This document shows positions 1 to 5,198 of a stretch of 5,198 nucleotides of DNA, piece after piece (the first letter of the stretch is position 1; the number at the start of each line of letters is the position of its first letter). Made by a program: the position numbers and the translations under genes. The notes beneath the pieces were generated by a model. The model ran no database searches and was not told the origin of the DNA. It saw only the letters and a list, made by a program, of their open reading frames with translations. The stretch comes from Thermoflexibacter sp. Lineage in GTDB: Bacteria; Bacteroidota; Bacteroidia; Cytophagales; Thermoflexibacteraceae. The stretch is from assembly GCA_025455345.1 (NCBI GenBank), contig JALOMS010000439.1, positions 1 through 5,198 on the forward strand, written 5' to 3'.

Positions 1-536
1 TTCACCTGCCTAACCCATTGATTCAATCTTGGCGTATTTTCCCAAGCCAATAGGGTATTGTCTATTTTATTTTCAATAGGCTGATAATCAATTTGTTTTT
101 CATCTTTCCACAGACTAAAAGGCAAATAGGGAAACCAAATATTGGCGTGAAGTTCCACGCAAAAAAGTAAATAATTTTTTTTAATGCCAAACCCTCCCCA
201 AATCCGCAAGGCAGGATAAAGTTCCATGTTGCGCTTTTGGGTGCTGACCAATTCGGGATAAAGTTCCCTGAGCAATTCCCCAGCGTCTTCAATCCATTCT
301 GTTTCAAGTTGCTCATTTTGATTGATATACGTTAGTTGATTGGCACTGCGAAAAGTACGCCCTTTTTCATCTAACAATTTTAATATACCATTTTCTAATC
401 CGAACTCCCAAAATTTCATGATAAAATAGCCAAATTTACCCTCTACCCACTCATCTATCGCTACTTCCCACTCCCACGCCCCAAAGTGCGGTGCTTCTTG
501 AACTATCCATTCGTTATACAAAGTATTCATTTTCAT
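1..536 (-). CDS. Tryptophan-rich hypothetical protein, 3' end beyond the window
   Basis: The frame stays open from an ATG at 536 to the window edge, giving 178 codons with no stop, so the C-terminus lies outside. The start overlaps the stop of the upstream DUF4274-like gene as ATGA, which suggests translational coupling in one operon. A second ATG two codons later (530) is equally possible. The protein begins MKMNTLYNEWIVQEAPHFG and has 11 Trp in 178 residues (for example positions 10, 21, 23, 30, 43, 81, 113, 134, 143). It is acidic in its first half and has no signal peptide or clear membrane segment. I recognise no family. Its size, solubility and Trp/acidic character would fit an immunity-type or adaptor protein, but that is only inference. 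The reading frame passes intact through an A-rich homopolymer near 165-181. An 84-aa frame within it (62-316) is a shadow. Confidence 0.82.
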   Translation of the reverse strand, partial: MKMNTLYNEWIVQEAPHFGAWEWEVAIDEWVEGKFGYFIMKFWEFGLENGILKLLDEKGRTFRSANQLTYINQNEQLETEWIEDAGELLRELYPELVSTQKRNMELYPALRIWGGFGIKKNYLLFCVELHANIWFPYLPFSLWKDEKQIDYQPIENKIDNTLLAWENTPRLNQWVRQV

Positions 537-1765
537 TTGCCTACACGTTCAAACATATACTCAGGAATTGCTTGAATTACTTTTTCAGGGTACTGTCTTA
601 CTGGTTCAAGCGTAATGCTTGAATCCATAAAGGTTTCAAGGCTCTCAGTGGGAAAGTTGTTCGTGAGAACACGAACAACGGCAATAGTAGCAGGGTCAAA
701 AGCAATCTCTGCGGTCTTATAAAACCCTTTTTTGATGTTTTTCTCAATTACTTTGAGCAGGTTATAAATTCCACCGTTTACCTCAATATCTATTTCATTT
801 TCAGTAAATTGTGTAAAGTATTCTGGATTTGCTTTCCAATAAATCCTCAACGCAGTGCCTTTGTCGCAAAGTGGGTGTTTGACTACCCAAAGTAAAAACT
901 TTTCGTCATTATCTCTTTCATAATCAATGCCTTTACTATAAAAATCTAACTCTGCGGCATTGGTAGGTATTATCTCCTTTTTTGCCCTTAACTTTTTTAG
1001 TGCTTCGCAGTATTGGTATTGGGTTTCGGTACAGCGCACAAGGACATTTTTGGGTGAAAACGTTACTGCCACAGAATACAACTGTGTTACATTGGTTTGT
1101 GTAAAATCAATGATTTCCAATTGCTTACAAACTTCAATTTGTACTTTTCTTGGTTCGCCCCCCAAGATAATTTGCTTGACAAAATTGCTTGCAGAGCAGT
1201 CAAGTGTTTCCATGACTTGGTACGTAAGCCCGCTCATGTCCAAGACTTCGTCAGGGTAATTGGTAATCAATAGTGTTTTTAGCCAACCTAATTTTAAATA
1301 CCTGAAAACAAAGGGTTTAAGTTCCCAAGAATTGTAAGAAAGGTGTATTTCTCGCAAACGACCTTTATGGTCAAAAAAGAAATCTTGCCTTTCAGATTGA
1401 AAATCAAAAATCTTTTCTGCCAATGCTTGCTTACTGATTTCATTTTCGCTTGCTATTTGCGCCATGAGCGCGTACTCGTTGGGCTGTAAGTCTATGATAG
1501 CGAAGCCAATGCGAAACTTAGTTGCAGGAAGTTCCTCTTGAAGAAAATCCTGAAAACTTTGCCCTTTTTTCAGCCTCTCGGTGTGTACGTCTATCATGAT
1601 GAGGAAAAGATTTCTTTCATTCTCTTGGAGTAAATCACTTTCTAATTGGGCATGAAGTCTTTTTTGTTTCTCCTCAATTTCTTGAAAACTCATTGCCAAT
1701 GAATCAGTTTTGCAAAAGTTGTAAACCTCATTCTTTGTTTTCTGATAATATTCTAAACGGTGCAT
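533..1765 (-). CDS. Hypothetical protein with C-terminal DUF4274-like domain
   Basis: This is a 410-aa soluble protein with ATG at 1765 and TGA at 533-535. Residues about 22-65 are charged and helical, probably a short coiled coil. Residues about 80-280 form a mixed region I do not recognise. Residues about 285-358 carry the signature I associate with DUF4274: FLLWVVKHPLCDKGTALRIY (290-309), followed by a helix and GFYK...IAFDPA (347-359). The function of that domain is not known to me. DUF4274 proteins I recall are usually much shorter, so the roughly 280-residue N-terminal extension is notable. Residues 375-389 are encoded by a copy of the palindromic repeat also found just upstream of the gene, so the C-terminal tail is partly repeat-derived. 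The leader is A/T-rich without a Shine-Dalgarno site, as is common in Bacteroidota. The stop overlaps the next gene's start. Family assignment is from memory of the motif. Confidence 0.85.
   Translation of the reverse strand: MHRLEYYQKTKNEVYNFCKTDSLAMSFQEIEEKQKRLHAQLESDLLQENERNLFLIMIDVHTERLKKGQSFQDFLQEELPATKFRIGFAIIDLQPNEYALMAQIASENEISKQALAEKIFDFQSERQDFFFDHKGRLREIHLSYNSWELKPFVFRYLKLGWLKTLLITNYPDEVLDMSGLTYQVMETLDCSASNFVKQIILGGEPRKVQIEVCKQLEIIDFTQTNVTQLYSVAVTFSPKNVLVRCTETQYQYCEALKKLRAKKEIIPTNAAELDFYSKGIDYERDNDEKFLLWVVKHPLCDKGTALRIYWKANPEYFTQFTENEIDIEVNGGIYNLLKVIEKNIKKGFYKTAEIAFDPATIAVVRVLTNNFPTESLETFMDSSITLEPVRQYPEKVIQAIPEYMFERVGK
600..643 (-). repeat. In-frame coding copy of the palindromic repeat
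   Basis: These 44 bp match 1799-1842 with one mismatch (T at 616, C at 1815). They correspond to the first three quarters of the 59-bp element; similarity ends at 644, so the right arm is missing or decayed. Read on the minus strand they lie in the frame of the DUF4274-like gene, starting exactly on a codon boundary, and encode SLETFMDSSITLEPV (residues 375-389). The mismatch weakens the left hairpin. The similarity is too long and too exact to be chance. Confidence 0.92.
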
Positions 1766-1783
1766 ATTTTATTATTGTTCGTT

Positions 1784-1803
1784 TTTTCACTGGTTTTCAC
1801 TGG
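1784..1803. repeat. 10-bp direct tandem duplication at the element edge
   Basis: TTTTCACTGG occurs twice back to back (1784-1793 and 1794-1803). The second copy runs into the left end of the 59-bp palindromic element, sharing ACTGG with its terminal repeat. It could reflect replication slippage or an event at the element boundary. Confidence 0.85.
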
Positions 1804-1857
1804 TTCAAGCGTAACGCTTGAATCCATAAAGGTTTCAAGGCTGAGCCTTGAACCAGT
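1799..1857. repeat. 59-bp palindromic repeat element with 11-bp terminal inverted repeats
   Basis: The ends ACTGGTTCAAG (1799-1809) and CTTGAACCAGT (1847-1857) are perfect inverted repeats. Inside are two hairpins. The first is TTCAAGCGT-A-ACGCTTGAA (1804-1822, 9-bp perfect stem). The second pairs 1831-1841 with 1845-1854 around a TGA loop, with one bulged T. The whole element can also fold as one long imperfect cruciform. Its first 44 bp recur at 600-643. No transposase is visible, so if mobile it would be non-autonomous, like a MITE or REP-type sequence. I cannot assign it to a named family. Confidence 0.9.
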
Positions 1858-1866
1858 TTTAGAACG

Positions 1867-1894
1867 GTAGTCAAGGTTTTCAACCATTGACTAC
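1867..1894. repeat. Stem-loop, 8+4 bp
   Basis: GTAGTCAA (1867-1874) pairs with TTGACTAC (1887-1894), and GGTT (1875-1878) pairs with AACC (1882-1885) around a TTC loop, leaving one bulged A at 1886. It is the third hairpin in the gap and differs in sequence from the 59-bp element next to it. Confidence 0.75.
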
Positions 1895-1906
1895 GTTTCT
1901 GCTGTT

Positions 1907-1923
1907 GTCCGAGTCACTCGGAC
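1907..1923. repeat. 17-bp near-perfect palindrome
   Basis: GTCCGAGT (1907-1914) and ACTCGGAC (1916-1923) are perfect inverted repeats around one central C. It lies 8 bp beyond the stop codon of the CxxC protein gene on the minus strand. It is G/C-rich for this region but is followed by no T-run, so it may act as a 3'-end mRNA stabiliser, a protein-binding palindrome, or a REP unit. Confidence 0.75.
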
Positions 1924-1931
1924 TACTGATT

Positions 1932-2471
1932 TCATTCCACCCAATCCGAATCGCAATTCCCTACCCAGATAGCTTGGTGGTATTCATCACAATCTTTGCA
2001 AGGCTGATTAAAATAGCGGGCTTTTACCTTCAATAAATCAATGCTTGACAAGTGAAAAAGTCCAATATTTTTGAGTTGCGCGCTATTGGTATAGTGATTT
2101 GCCCAATAAACTAAATCTATCGTATGTATCAGATTTTCATTGGGTTGTAACTCTACAATGATAGGCGCAGACCGCAATCTGTCGCTATAAAAGCTAAGGT
2201 GTAGCTCTTCATAGTCGGGTGTACGAAGTATCACGTTAAAATTGTCATAGTGCCGTTCCTCTCCTGTTTCTACATGACTGTACAAGCGAAGGACGTGCTT
2301 ACTCCTATTGGTTAGGCGTACTTCTATGCTTCGCTCATCTCTCTTTTTTATGCTTAATGCTAACATTTTCTCTGATACTTTTTCTACCTTTCTCATTGAT
2401 AGAGAGCTAAATACGTCAAAAATAGGCACAACAATGATGAATACAAAAAATGTCAAGTTTACATTTGGCAT
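1932..2471 (-). CDS. Hypothetical protein with hydrophobic N-terminus and CxxC...C tail
   Basis: This is a 179-aa protein from ATG at 2471. I prefer this start over an upstream in-frame ATG (2576), which would run about 95 bp into the LRR gene, because AGGA lies 8 bases before 2471. Residues 6-24 (LTFFVFIIVVPIFDVFSSL) are a hydrophobic stretch that could be a membrane anchor or signal-like segment. It is not preceded by basic residues and is followed by RKVEK, which favours a cytoplasmic C-terminus if it is an anchor. There is no lipobox. An internal ATG at 2396 would give a 154-aa soluble form. The body (about 44-140) looks all-beta, with alternating patterns such as SIEVRLTN and IIVELQPNENLIHTIDL. 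The tail has Cys158, Cys161 and Cys173, possibly metal- or disulfide-forming. I recognise no family. It lies 10 bp after the LRR gene and is very likely co-transcribed. Confidence 0.8.
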   Translation of the reverse strand: MPNVNLTFFVFIIVVPIFDVFSSLSMRKVEKVSEKMLALSIKKRDERSIEVRLTNRSKHVLRLYSHVETGEERHYDNFNVILRTPDYEELHLSFYSDRLRSAPIIVELQPNENLIHTIDLVYWANHYTNSAQLKNIGLFHLSSIDLLKVKARYFNQPCKDCDEYHQAIWVGNCDSDWVE

Positions 2472-2479
2472 ATCTGCTT

Positions 2480-2483
2480 TCCT
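2480..2483 (-). promoter_or_regulatory. Shine-Dalgarno-like AGGA deciding the 2471 start
   Basis: On the minus strand AGGA overlaps the TAG stop of the LRR gene and lies 8 bases before the ATG at 2471. Most other starts in this window lack such a site. It supports the shorter start and re-initiation of ribosomes finishing the LRR gene. Confidence 0.55.
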
Positions 2484-3762
2484 ATTCTGATTTTCCAATA
2501 CTTTTAAAATGTTCGTGTAATAATTTGGCAAAACGTCCATCTCTACCTTGCAACTTGCGGATACTTTCGGGAACATCTGCTATTGAATTTGAGGGCAAAG
2601 ACAAATATCCTAAAAATGGGTAATTGGTTGGATTAGAGGCAAATATCGCCACACTTTCTTCCATTGGGTTCTCACCCATTACCAGCACTTCTAAGGATTT
2701 GATACCTTTGATAGCCTCTATATTTTGGATTTGGTTATTGTTAATATGAAGGGTTTTAAGCTGTTTCAATTCTTTCAAAGGCGCAATGTCCTGAATCTGA
2801 TTGTTAGCAAGTTCCAAGTGTGATAGATAATCCATTTCTTGCAACGCTCCTATGCTTTTTACTCGGTTATTATTCAGTTTTAACACTTCTAAAACAGTAA
2901 GTTTTGCCAAAGGAGTAATATCTGAAACTTGATTAAAATCAAGGGTTAAATAATTCAAATTCAATAAATTAAACAATGGAGAAATGTCTTGTACCCTATT
3001 GGACTCTAAGTTCAAAAAGCGAAGTTTTGACAAGCCAGCCAAGCTCTCTATATTTTCAATATGATAATTCCTATCTAAAACCAATGTGTTTATTTTTTTG
3101 AGTTTGGCAAGTACGGATATATCTGCGGTATTGCAACAGCGCGCAAAAAGTTCTTCTAATTCAGAAAGATTTGCCAAAGGCGAGAGGCTTGGGAAGTTCC
3201 CCCCAATAAATAAAAAACGCAATTGAGTTAGCCCTTCCAGAACACTGATGTATTTGGCATACTGATTATTGAAGCCTATGCTGAGGTATCTAAGTTGCTT
3301 TAAAAAAGCTAAAACACTGTAATTCAACTCAATAATATGATTGTAGGGTGTTTCTAAGCCGCGAAGATTTACCAGATTCTTCAAACAAGTAATGTCTTTG
3401 ATAGGATTAGAACCACCAATTTGTAAATGTTCTAACTGAGGCATATCTCCTACTATATCAATATTTTCCAGCCCAATGCTACTTGCAAAAAGCATTTCTA
3501 ATTTTTTCAGGCGTACCATTTCAGGTGGTAAAATGCTTATTTTATTAGATACTTTGTTGCTTGCTGATTTGTAATATTCCCGCTTTTCATAGTCTCCCCC
3601 AAAGTCATACGATGAATCGGAAAGAATCAAAATTTCTAAATGCTCACAATCAAATAGTTCTGGGATAGCATTGAGGTCAGTCAAGCCACACTTGCCCAAG
3701 TCAAGGATTTTCTCTTTCTTTTTTAAATTCTTAGCAATCAGCTTTTTAGCAATTTCTGACAT
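2482..3762 (-). CDS. Cytosolic leucine-rich-repeat protein (SDS22/internalin-type repeats)
   Basis: This is a 426-aa protein with ATG at 3762 and TAG at 2482-2484. It has no signal peptide, membrane segment or sorting domain, so it is probably cytosolic. After a short basic helical start (MSEIAKKLIAKNLKKKEKIL) it is almost entirely leucine-rich repeats. The repeats are irregular from about 41 to 246 and then five consecutive, nearly ideal 22-residue units span 247-356, each of the form LxxLxLxxNxIxDIxPLxxL. Two degenerate repeats follow (357-405), then a short helical cap. I count about 12-14 units. Such solenoids are protein-binding scaffolds; no catalytic domain (kinase, Roc GTPase, E3 ligase) is attached, so the partner is unknown. 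The short gap to the CxxC protein gene suggests the two are expressed together and may interact. About 370 bp of repeat-rich sequence lies upstream, so its own promoter is likely. Confidence 0.93.
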   Translation of the reverse strand: MSEIAKKLIAKNLKKKEKILDLGKCGLTDLNAIPELFDCEHLEILILSDSSYDFGGDYEKREYYKSASNKVSNKISILPPEMVRLKKLEMLFASSIGLENIDIVGDMPQLEHLQIGGSNPIKDITCLKNLVNLRGLETPYNHIIELNYSVLAFLKQLRYLSIGFNNQYAKYISVLEGLTQLRFLFIGGNFPSLSPLANLSELEELFARCCNTADISVLAKLKKINTLVLDRNYHIENIESLAGLSKLRFLNLESNRVQDISPLFNLLNLNYLTLDFNQVSDITPLAKLTVLEVLKLNNNRVKSIGALQEMDYLSHLELANNQIQDIAPLKELKQLKTLHINNNQIQNIEAIKGIKSLEVLVMGENPMEESVAIFASNPTNYPFLGYLSLPSNSIADVPESIRKLQGRDGRFAKLLHEHFKSIGKSE

Positions 3763-3883
3763 GATGAAATCTTGGTTTATTTCTTGGTTAAGTAGTTATA
3801 TAAAATTAGGTGATTCAACGAAAATAAATGTTCTCTTTATTTAGCCTTGTAGTAATTCCATTGTGGAGGAACAACAGTTTTGT

Positions 3884-3908
3884 AAAAAGATAACTAACGC
3901 TTAGTCAT
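3884..3908 (-). terminator. Weak intrinsic-terminator-like hairpin
   Basis: On the minus strand ATGACTAA (3908-3901) pairs with TTAGTTAT (3897-3890) around a GCG loop, including one G-U pair, and is followed by CTTTTT. It lies about 230 bp after the end of the 175-aa protein gene and before the LRR gene, so it could separate two transcription units. The stem is A/T-rich and therefore weak. Confidence 0.35.
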
Positions 3909-3954
3909 AAAGCCTCATAAGGGCGACACAAAACATTGTTTATGAATTAGTTTC

Positions 3955-4048
3955 GTCCCTATGGGACTTATACCTTTGACCTGTTTCTTGGTTTCTACAA
4001 AGCTCATGTCCCTAACGGGACTTTCAGTCTGGAAATTCCATTTGGGAA
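3955..4048. repeat. REP-like cluster of paired palindromes
   Basis: GTCCCTATGGGAC (3955-3967) and GTCCCTAACGGGAC (4008-4021) share the same 5-bp stem with different loops, 40 bp apart. A third, different palindrome follows: TGGAA-A-TTCCA (4030-4040), whose right arm can alternatively pair with GGAA at 4045-4048. Two related short hairpins in close array are typical of REP/BIME-type interspersed repeats. They lie wholly between genes. Confidence 0.7.
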
Positions 4049-4136
4049 CTAAAAACGGTTATTTTATTGATACGCTTATTAGACCTCATAAAAACTATTT
4101 ATATCCTATAACTTATAATTCATAACTACTTCTTGC

Positions 4137-4664
4137 CTAATGATAGTACAGTACCAAATCCTGCTGATACAGTTTTGCTTCTTTCACCCAAGCAGTAAGT
4201 TGCAAAAGTTGCCCTTGCTCTTTCACCTTTTCGGAAAGCGTTTGGATAAAATCTTGCGTCATGTTCTCTTGGGAGAGGACAAATACCACAGGAAAGTCGT
4301 CAGAATCAGGGATTTTGATAGCTGTCCCGATATTGTAAAGTGCGAAAGCCTCTATTTCCCAAAACACATCAGCAGAGGCAGGATACCACTTGCTATTGTC
4401 CAACATTACCCCCAAATCAGTAATAAAACACTTGATAGCATACCAATAGAGGTAGCCATATTGCTCGTGTTTGATTTGTCCATTGAACAGTTCTTCCACT
4501 ATTTCCATGAATTTTGGCGCACTACTACTGCCAAGTCTGTCCATGTCTTGTGCTTTTTTGAGGCAAACTCCTTTCAATCTTTGTCGCCTTGCTTCGTCTT
4601 GTGTACCTAAGCGGGAGCGCAACCGCTCTAAACTGACCCGATAAGGCATGATTCCGTAACCCAT
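4137..4664 (-). CDS. Hypothetical protein, possibly DUF7691-like
   Basis: This is a 175-aa soluble protein with ATG at 4664 and TAG at 4137-4139. A second in-frame ATG at 4649 is less likely, because the MGYGIMPYRVSLERLRS opening looks like a conserved N-terminal motif. From memory this opening and the later YGYLYWYAIKCF...LG (69-85) resemble DUF7691, a family without known function; I hold this weakly. The middle (90-115) is aromatic and acidic (WYPASADVFWEIEAF), then comes a DSDDFPVVFVLS strand (120-131) and a predicted C-terminal helix. There is no signal peptide or membrane segment. It follows the right-hand gene by 59 bp with no terminator between, so the two probably share a transcript. 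A 156-aa antisense frame within it is a shadow. Confidence 0.85.
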   Translation of the reverse strand: MGYGIMPYRVSLERLRSRLGTQDEARRQRLKGVCLKKAQDMDRLGSSSAPKFMEIVEELFNGQIKHEQYGYLYWYAIKCFITDLGVMLDNSKWYPASADVFWEIEAFALYNIGTAIKIPDSDDFPVVFVLSQENMTQDFIQTLSEKVKEQGQLLQLTAWVKEAKLYQQDLVLYYH

Positions 4665-4723
4665 ATTTTTAACTTGTTAATTTTCACTGATTTCCCCTTC
4701 CAAATAACATTTGAAACTAATAT

Positions 4724-5198
4724 CTACCGATGTTTCTTGTCCCAGCGTGGTCGCATACCCACATATTCATCATTTTCATTGGTATCGTAACTTTGCCATA
4801 AATCATCTTTTATTTCTGCGAAATTAGGAATATCTCTTATGTCAATGGGCAACCAAATCATCAATGGGTCATCTTCATTAGGGTTTTTAGAAAAATTGAC
4901 CCGCAAAGCATTGCTCTCTGATAGATGAAAATAGTAATCGCCACGGTCATCAACTACTGGATTTTCGAGTACAAGTTCAAAGTTCAAATAATCCTTGTAC
5001 CAAGAGATTAGCTCGGCTTTTAGATTTGCAGGAAGTGGTATCGTTACGTTATCAGGGGTGGTATAAGTCCATCTATTTTTGTCATCTGGCACTTCAAGCG
5101 AGCCAAAATTTACCCTTAATTTTATCCCTTTCATCAATTCTACCAAGTTTTTTGCAGTATCGATGGTTTTAAATTCCAATTGATAGTCAGAGAAATAA
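4724..5198 (-). CDS. Hypothetical protein, 5' end beyond the window
   Basis: The frame ends with TAG at 4724-4726 and is open to the right edge of the window. The first available start-like codon is TTG at 5179, but six further in-frame codons (reading YFSDYQ) lead to the edge without a stop. The true start is therefore probably outside, and at least 157 residues are present. The protein is acidic with aromatic patches (NRWTYTTP, DYYFHLSE, DDPLMIWLP) and ends with a basic RPRWDKKHR. No signal peptide, membrane segment or catalytic motif is visible. I recognise no family. It is the first visible gene of the apparent pair with the 175-aa protein. Confidence 0.8.
   Translation of the reverse strand, partial: YFSDYQLEFKTIDTAKNLVELMKGIKLRVNFGSLEVPDDKNRWTYTTPDNVTIPLPANLKAELISWYKDYLNFELVLENPVVDDRGDYYFHLSESNALRVNFSKNPNEDDPLMIWLPIDIRDIPNFAEIKDDLWQSYDTNENDEYVGMRPRWDKKHR

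Larger units (their letters stand above)
1766..1931. other. Hairpin-rich intergenic region
   Basis: This 166-bp gap lies between the CxxC protein gene and the DUF4274-like gene. Positions 1799-1923 hold four consecutive stem-loops, each listed separately or within the 59-bp element. None is followed by a convincing T-tract on the minus strand, so they are not canonical terminators. In a read-through transcript they could stabilise the upstream mRNA end or attenuate transcription. I see no open reading frame and no convincing promoter. Confidence 0.8.
3763..4136. other. Repeat-rich intergenic region
   Basis: This 374-bp stretch holds no gene. It contains paired GTCCC/GGGAC palindromes (3955-4048) and a terminator-like hairpin (3884-3908). 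It must also hold the leader of the LRR gene. A TAATTTTA about 40 bp before that start loosely resembles the Bacteroidota -7 box TAnnTTTG, but no good -33 box accompanies it, so I do not call a promoter. ACGCTTA...CCTCATAA occurs in loosely similar form at 3897-3920 and 4072-4091, flanking the palindromes. Confidence 0.7.

Noticed and set aside
62..316. 84-aa minus-strand frame
   Set aside because: It is a shadow in another frame of the longer open frame 1-536, which starts in an ATGA overlap and stays open to the edge.
960..1259. 99-aa plus-strand frame
   Set aside because: It is antisense to the DUF4274-like gene, has no family features, and is explained by the coding bias of the other strand.
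1799..1923. Intrinsic terminator in the four-hairpin gap
   Set aside because: No hairpin is followed by a run of T on the minus strand, the direction of all genes here.
2308..2490. 60-aa plus-strand frame
   Set aside because: It is antisense to the CxxC protein gene, short, and without a plausible ribosome site or domain.
2472..2576. Longer start (ATG 2576) for the CxxC protein
   Set aside because: It would overlap the LRR gene by about 95 bp, whereas ATG 2471 has an AGGA at good spacing and a 10-bp gap.
3770..3835. Bacteroidota promoter before the LRR gene
   Set aside because: TAATTTTA loosely fits the -7 box, but no TTG/TTTG box is found at the expected distance.
3955..4021. CRISPR array
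   Set aside because: There are only two short palindromes with different loops, no repeat of CRISPR length, and no regular spacers or cas genes.
3890..4091. Degenerate direct repeats ACGCTTA...CCTCATAA as ends of a mobile element
   Set aside because: Only two short blocks match (3897-3920 and 4072-4091), with unequal spacing, which is too weak to call insertion boundaries.
4140..4610. 156-aa plus-strand frame
   Set aside because: It is antisense to nearly all of the 175-aa protein; Phe/Leu/His-rich composition is typical of a reverse-complement shadow.

Overview
The window looks like a piece of an AT-rich Bacteroidota chromosome, probably Cytophagales-like. I infer this from A/T-rich codon use, A-rich leaders with few Shine-Dalgarno sites, an LRR protein of the short 22-residue type, and gaps filled with small palindromic repeats. 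No sequence search was possible, so the lineage is tentative. There are no tRNA, rRNA, CRISPR or transposase genes.

All six genes I accept lie on the minus strand, so they are read from high to low coordinates. Two of them run off the window. At the right edge is a hypothetical protein whose 5' end is missing (4724-5198). A 175-aa protein (4137-4664) with an MGYG...PYRV N-terminus, weakly recalled as DUF7691-like, follows 59 bp later. A 373-bp gap (3763-4136) then holds a terminator-like hairpin and paired GTCCC/GGGAC palindromes. Next come a 426-aa cytosolic leucine-rich-repeat protein (2482-3762) and, 10 bp on, a short protein with a hydrophobic N-terminus and a CxxC...C tail (1932-2471). 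A 166-bp gap packed with four hairpins (1766-1931) separates these from a 410-aa protein with a C-terminal DUF4274-like domain (533-1765). That gene is coupled by an ATGA overlap to a tryptophan-rich protein that continues past position 1 (1-536).

The most striking structure is a repeat. A 59-bp element in the 1766-1931 gap (1799-1857) has perfect 11-bp terminal inverted repeats and two internal hairpins. Its first 44 bp recur with one mismatch inside the DUF4274-like gene (600-643), where they are translated in frame as residues 375-389. A mobile or REP-like palindrome therefore appears to have become protein-coding sequence.

The genes share no recognisable enzymatic pathway. A co-oriented run of small, unrelated, mostly soluble orphan proteins, separated by palindromic repeats, resembles an accessory or poly-immunity-type locus. 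No toxin is visible, so this remains a hypothesis.
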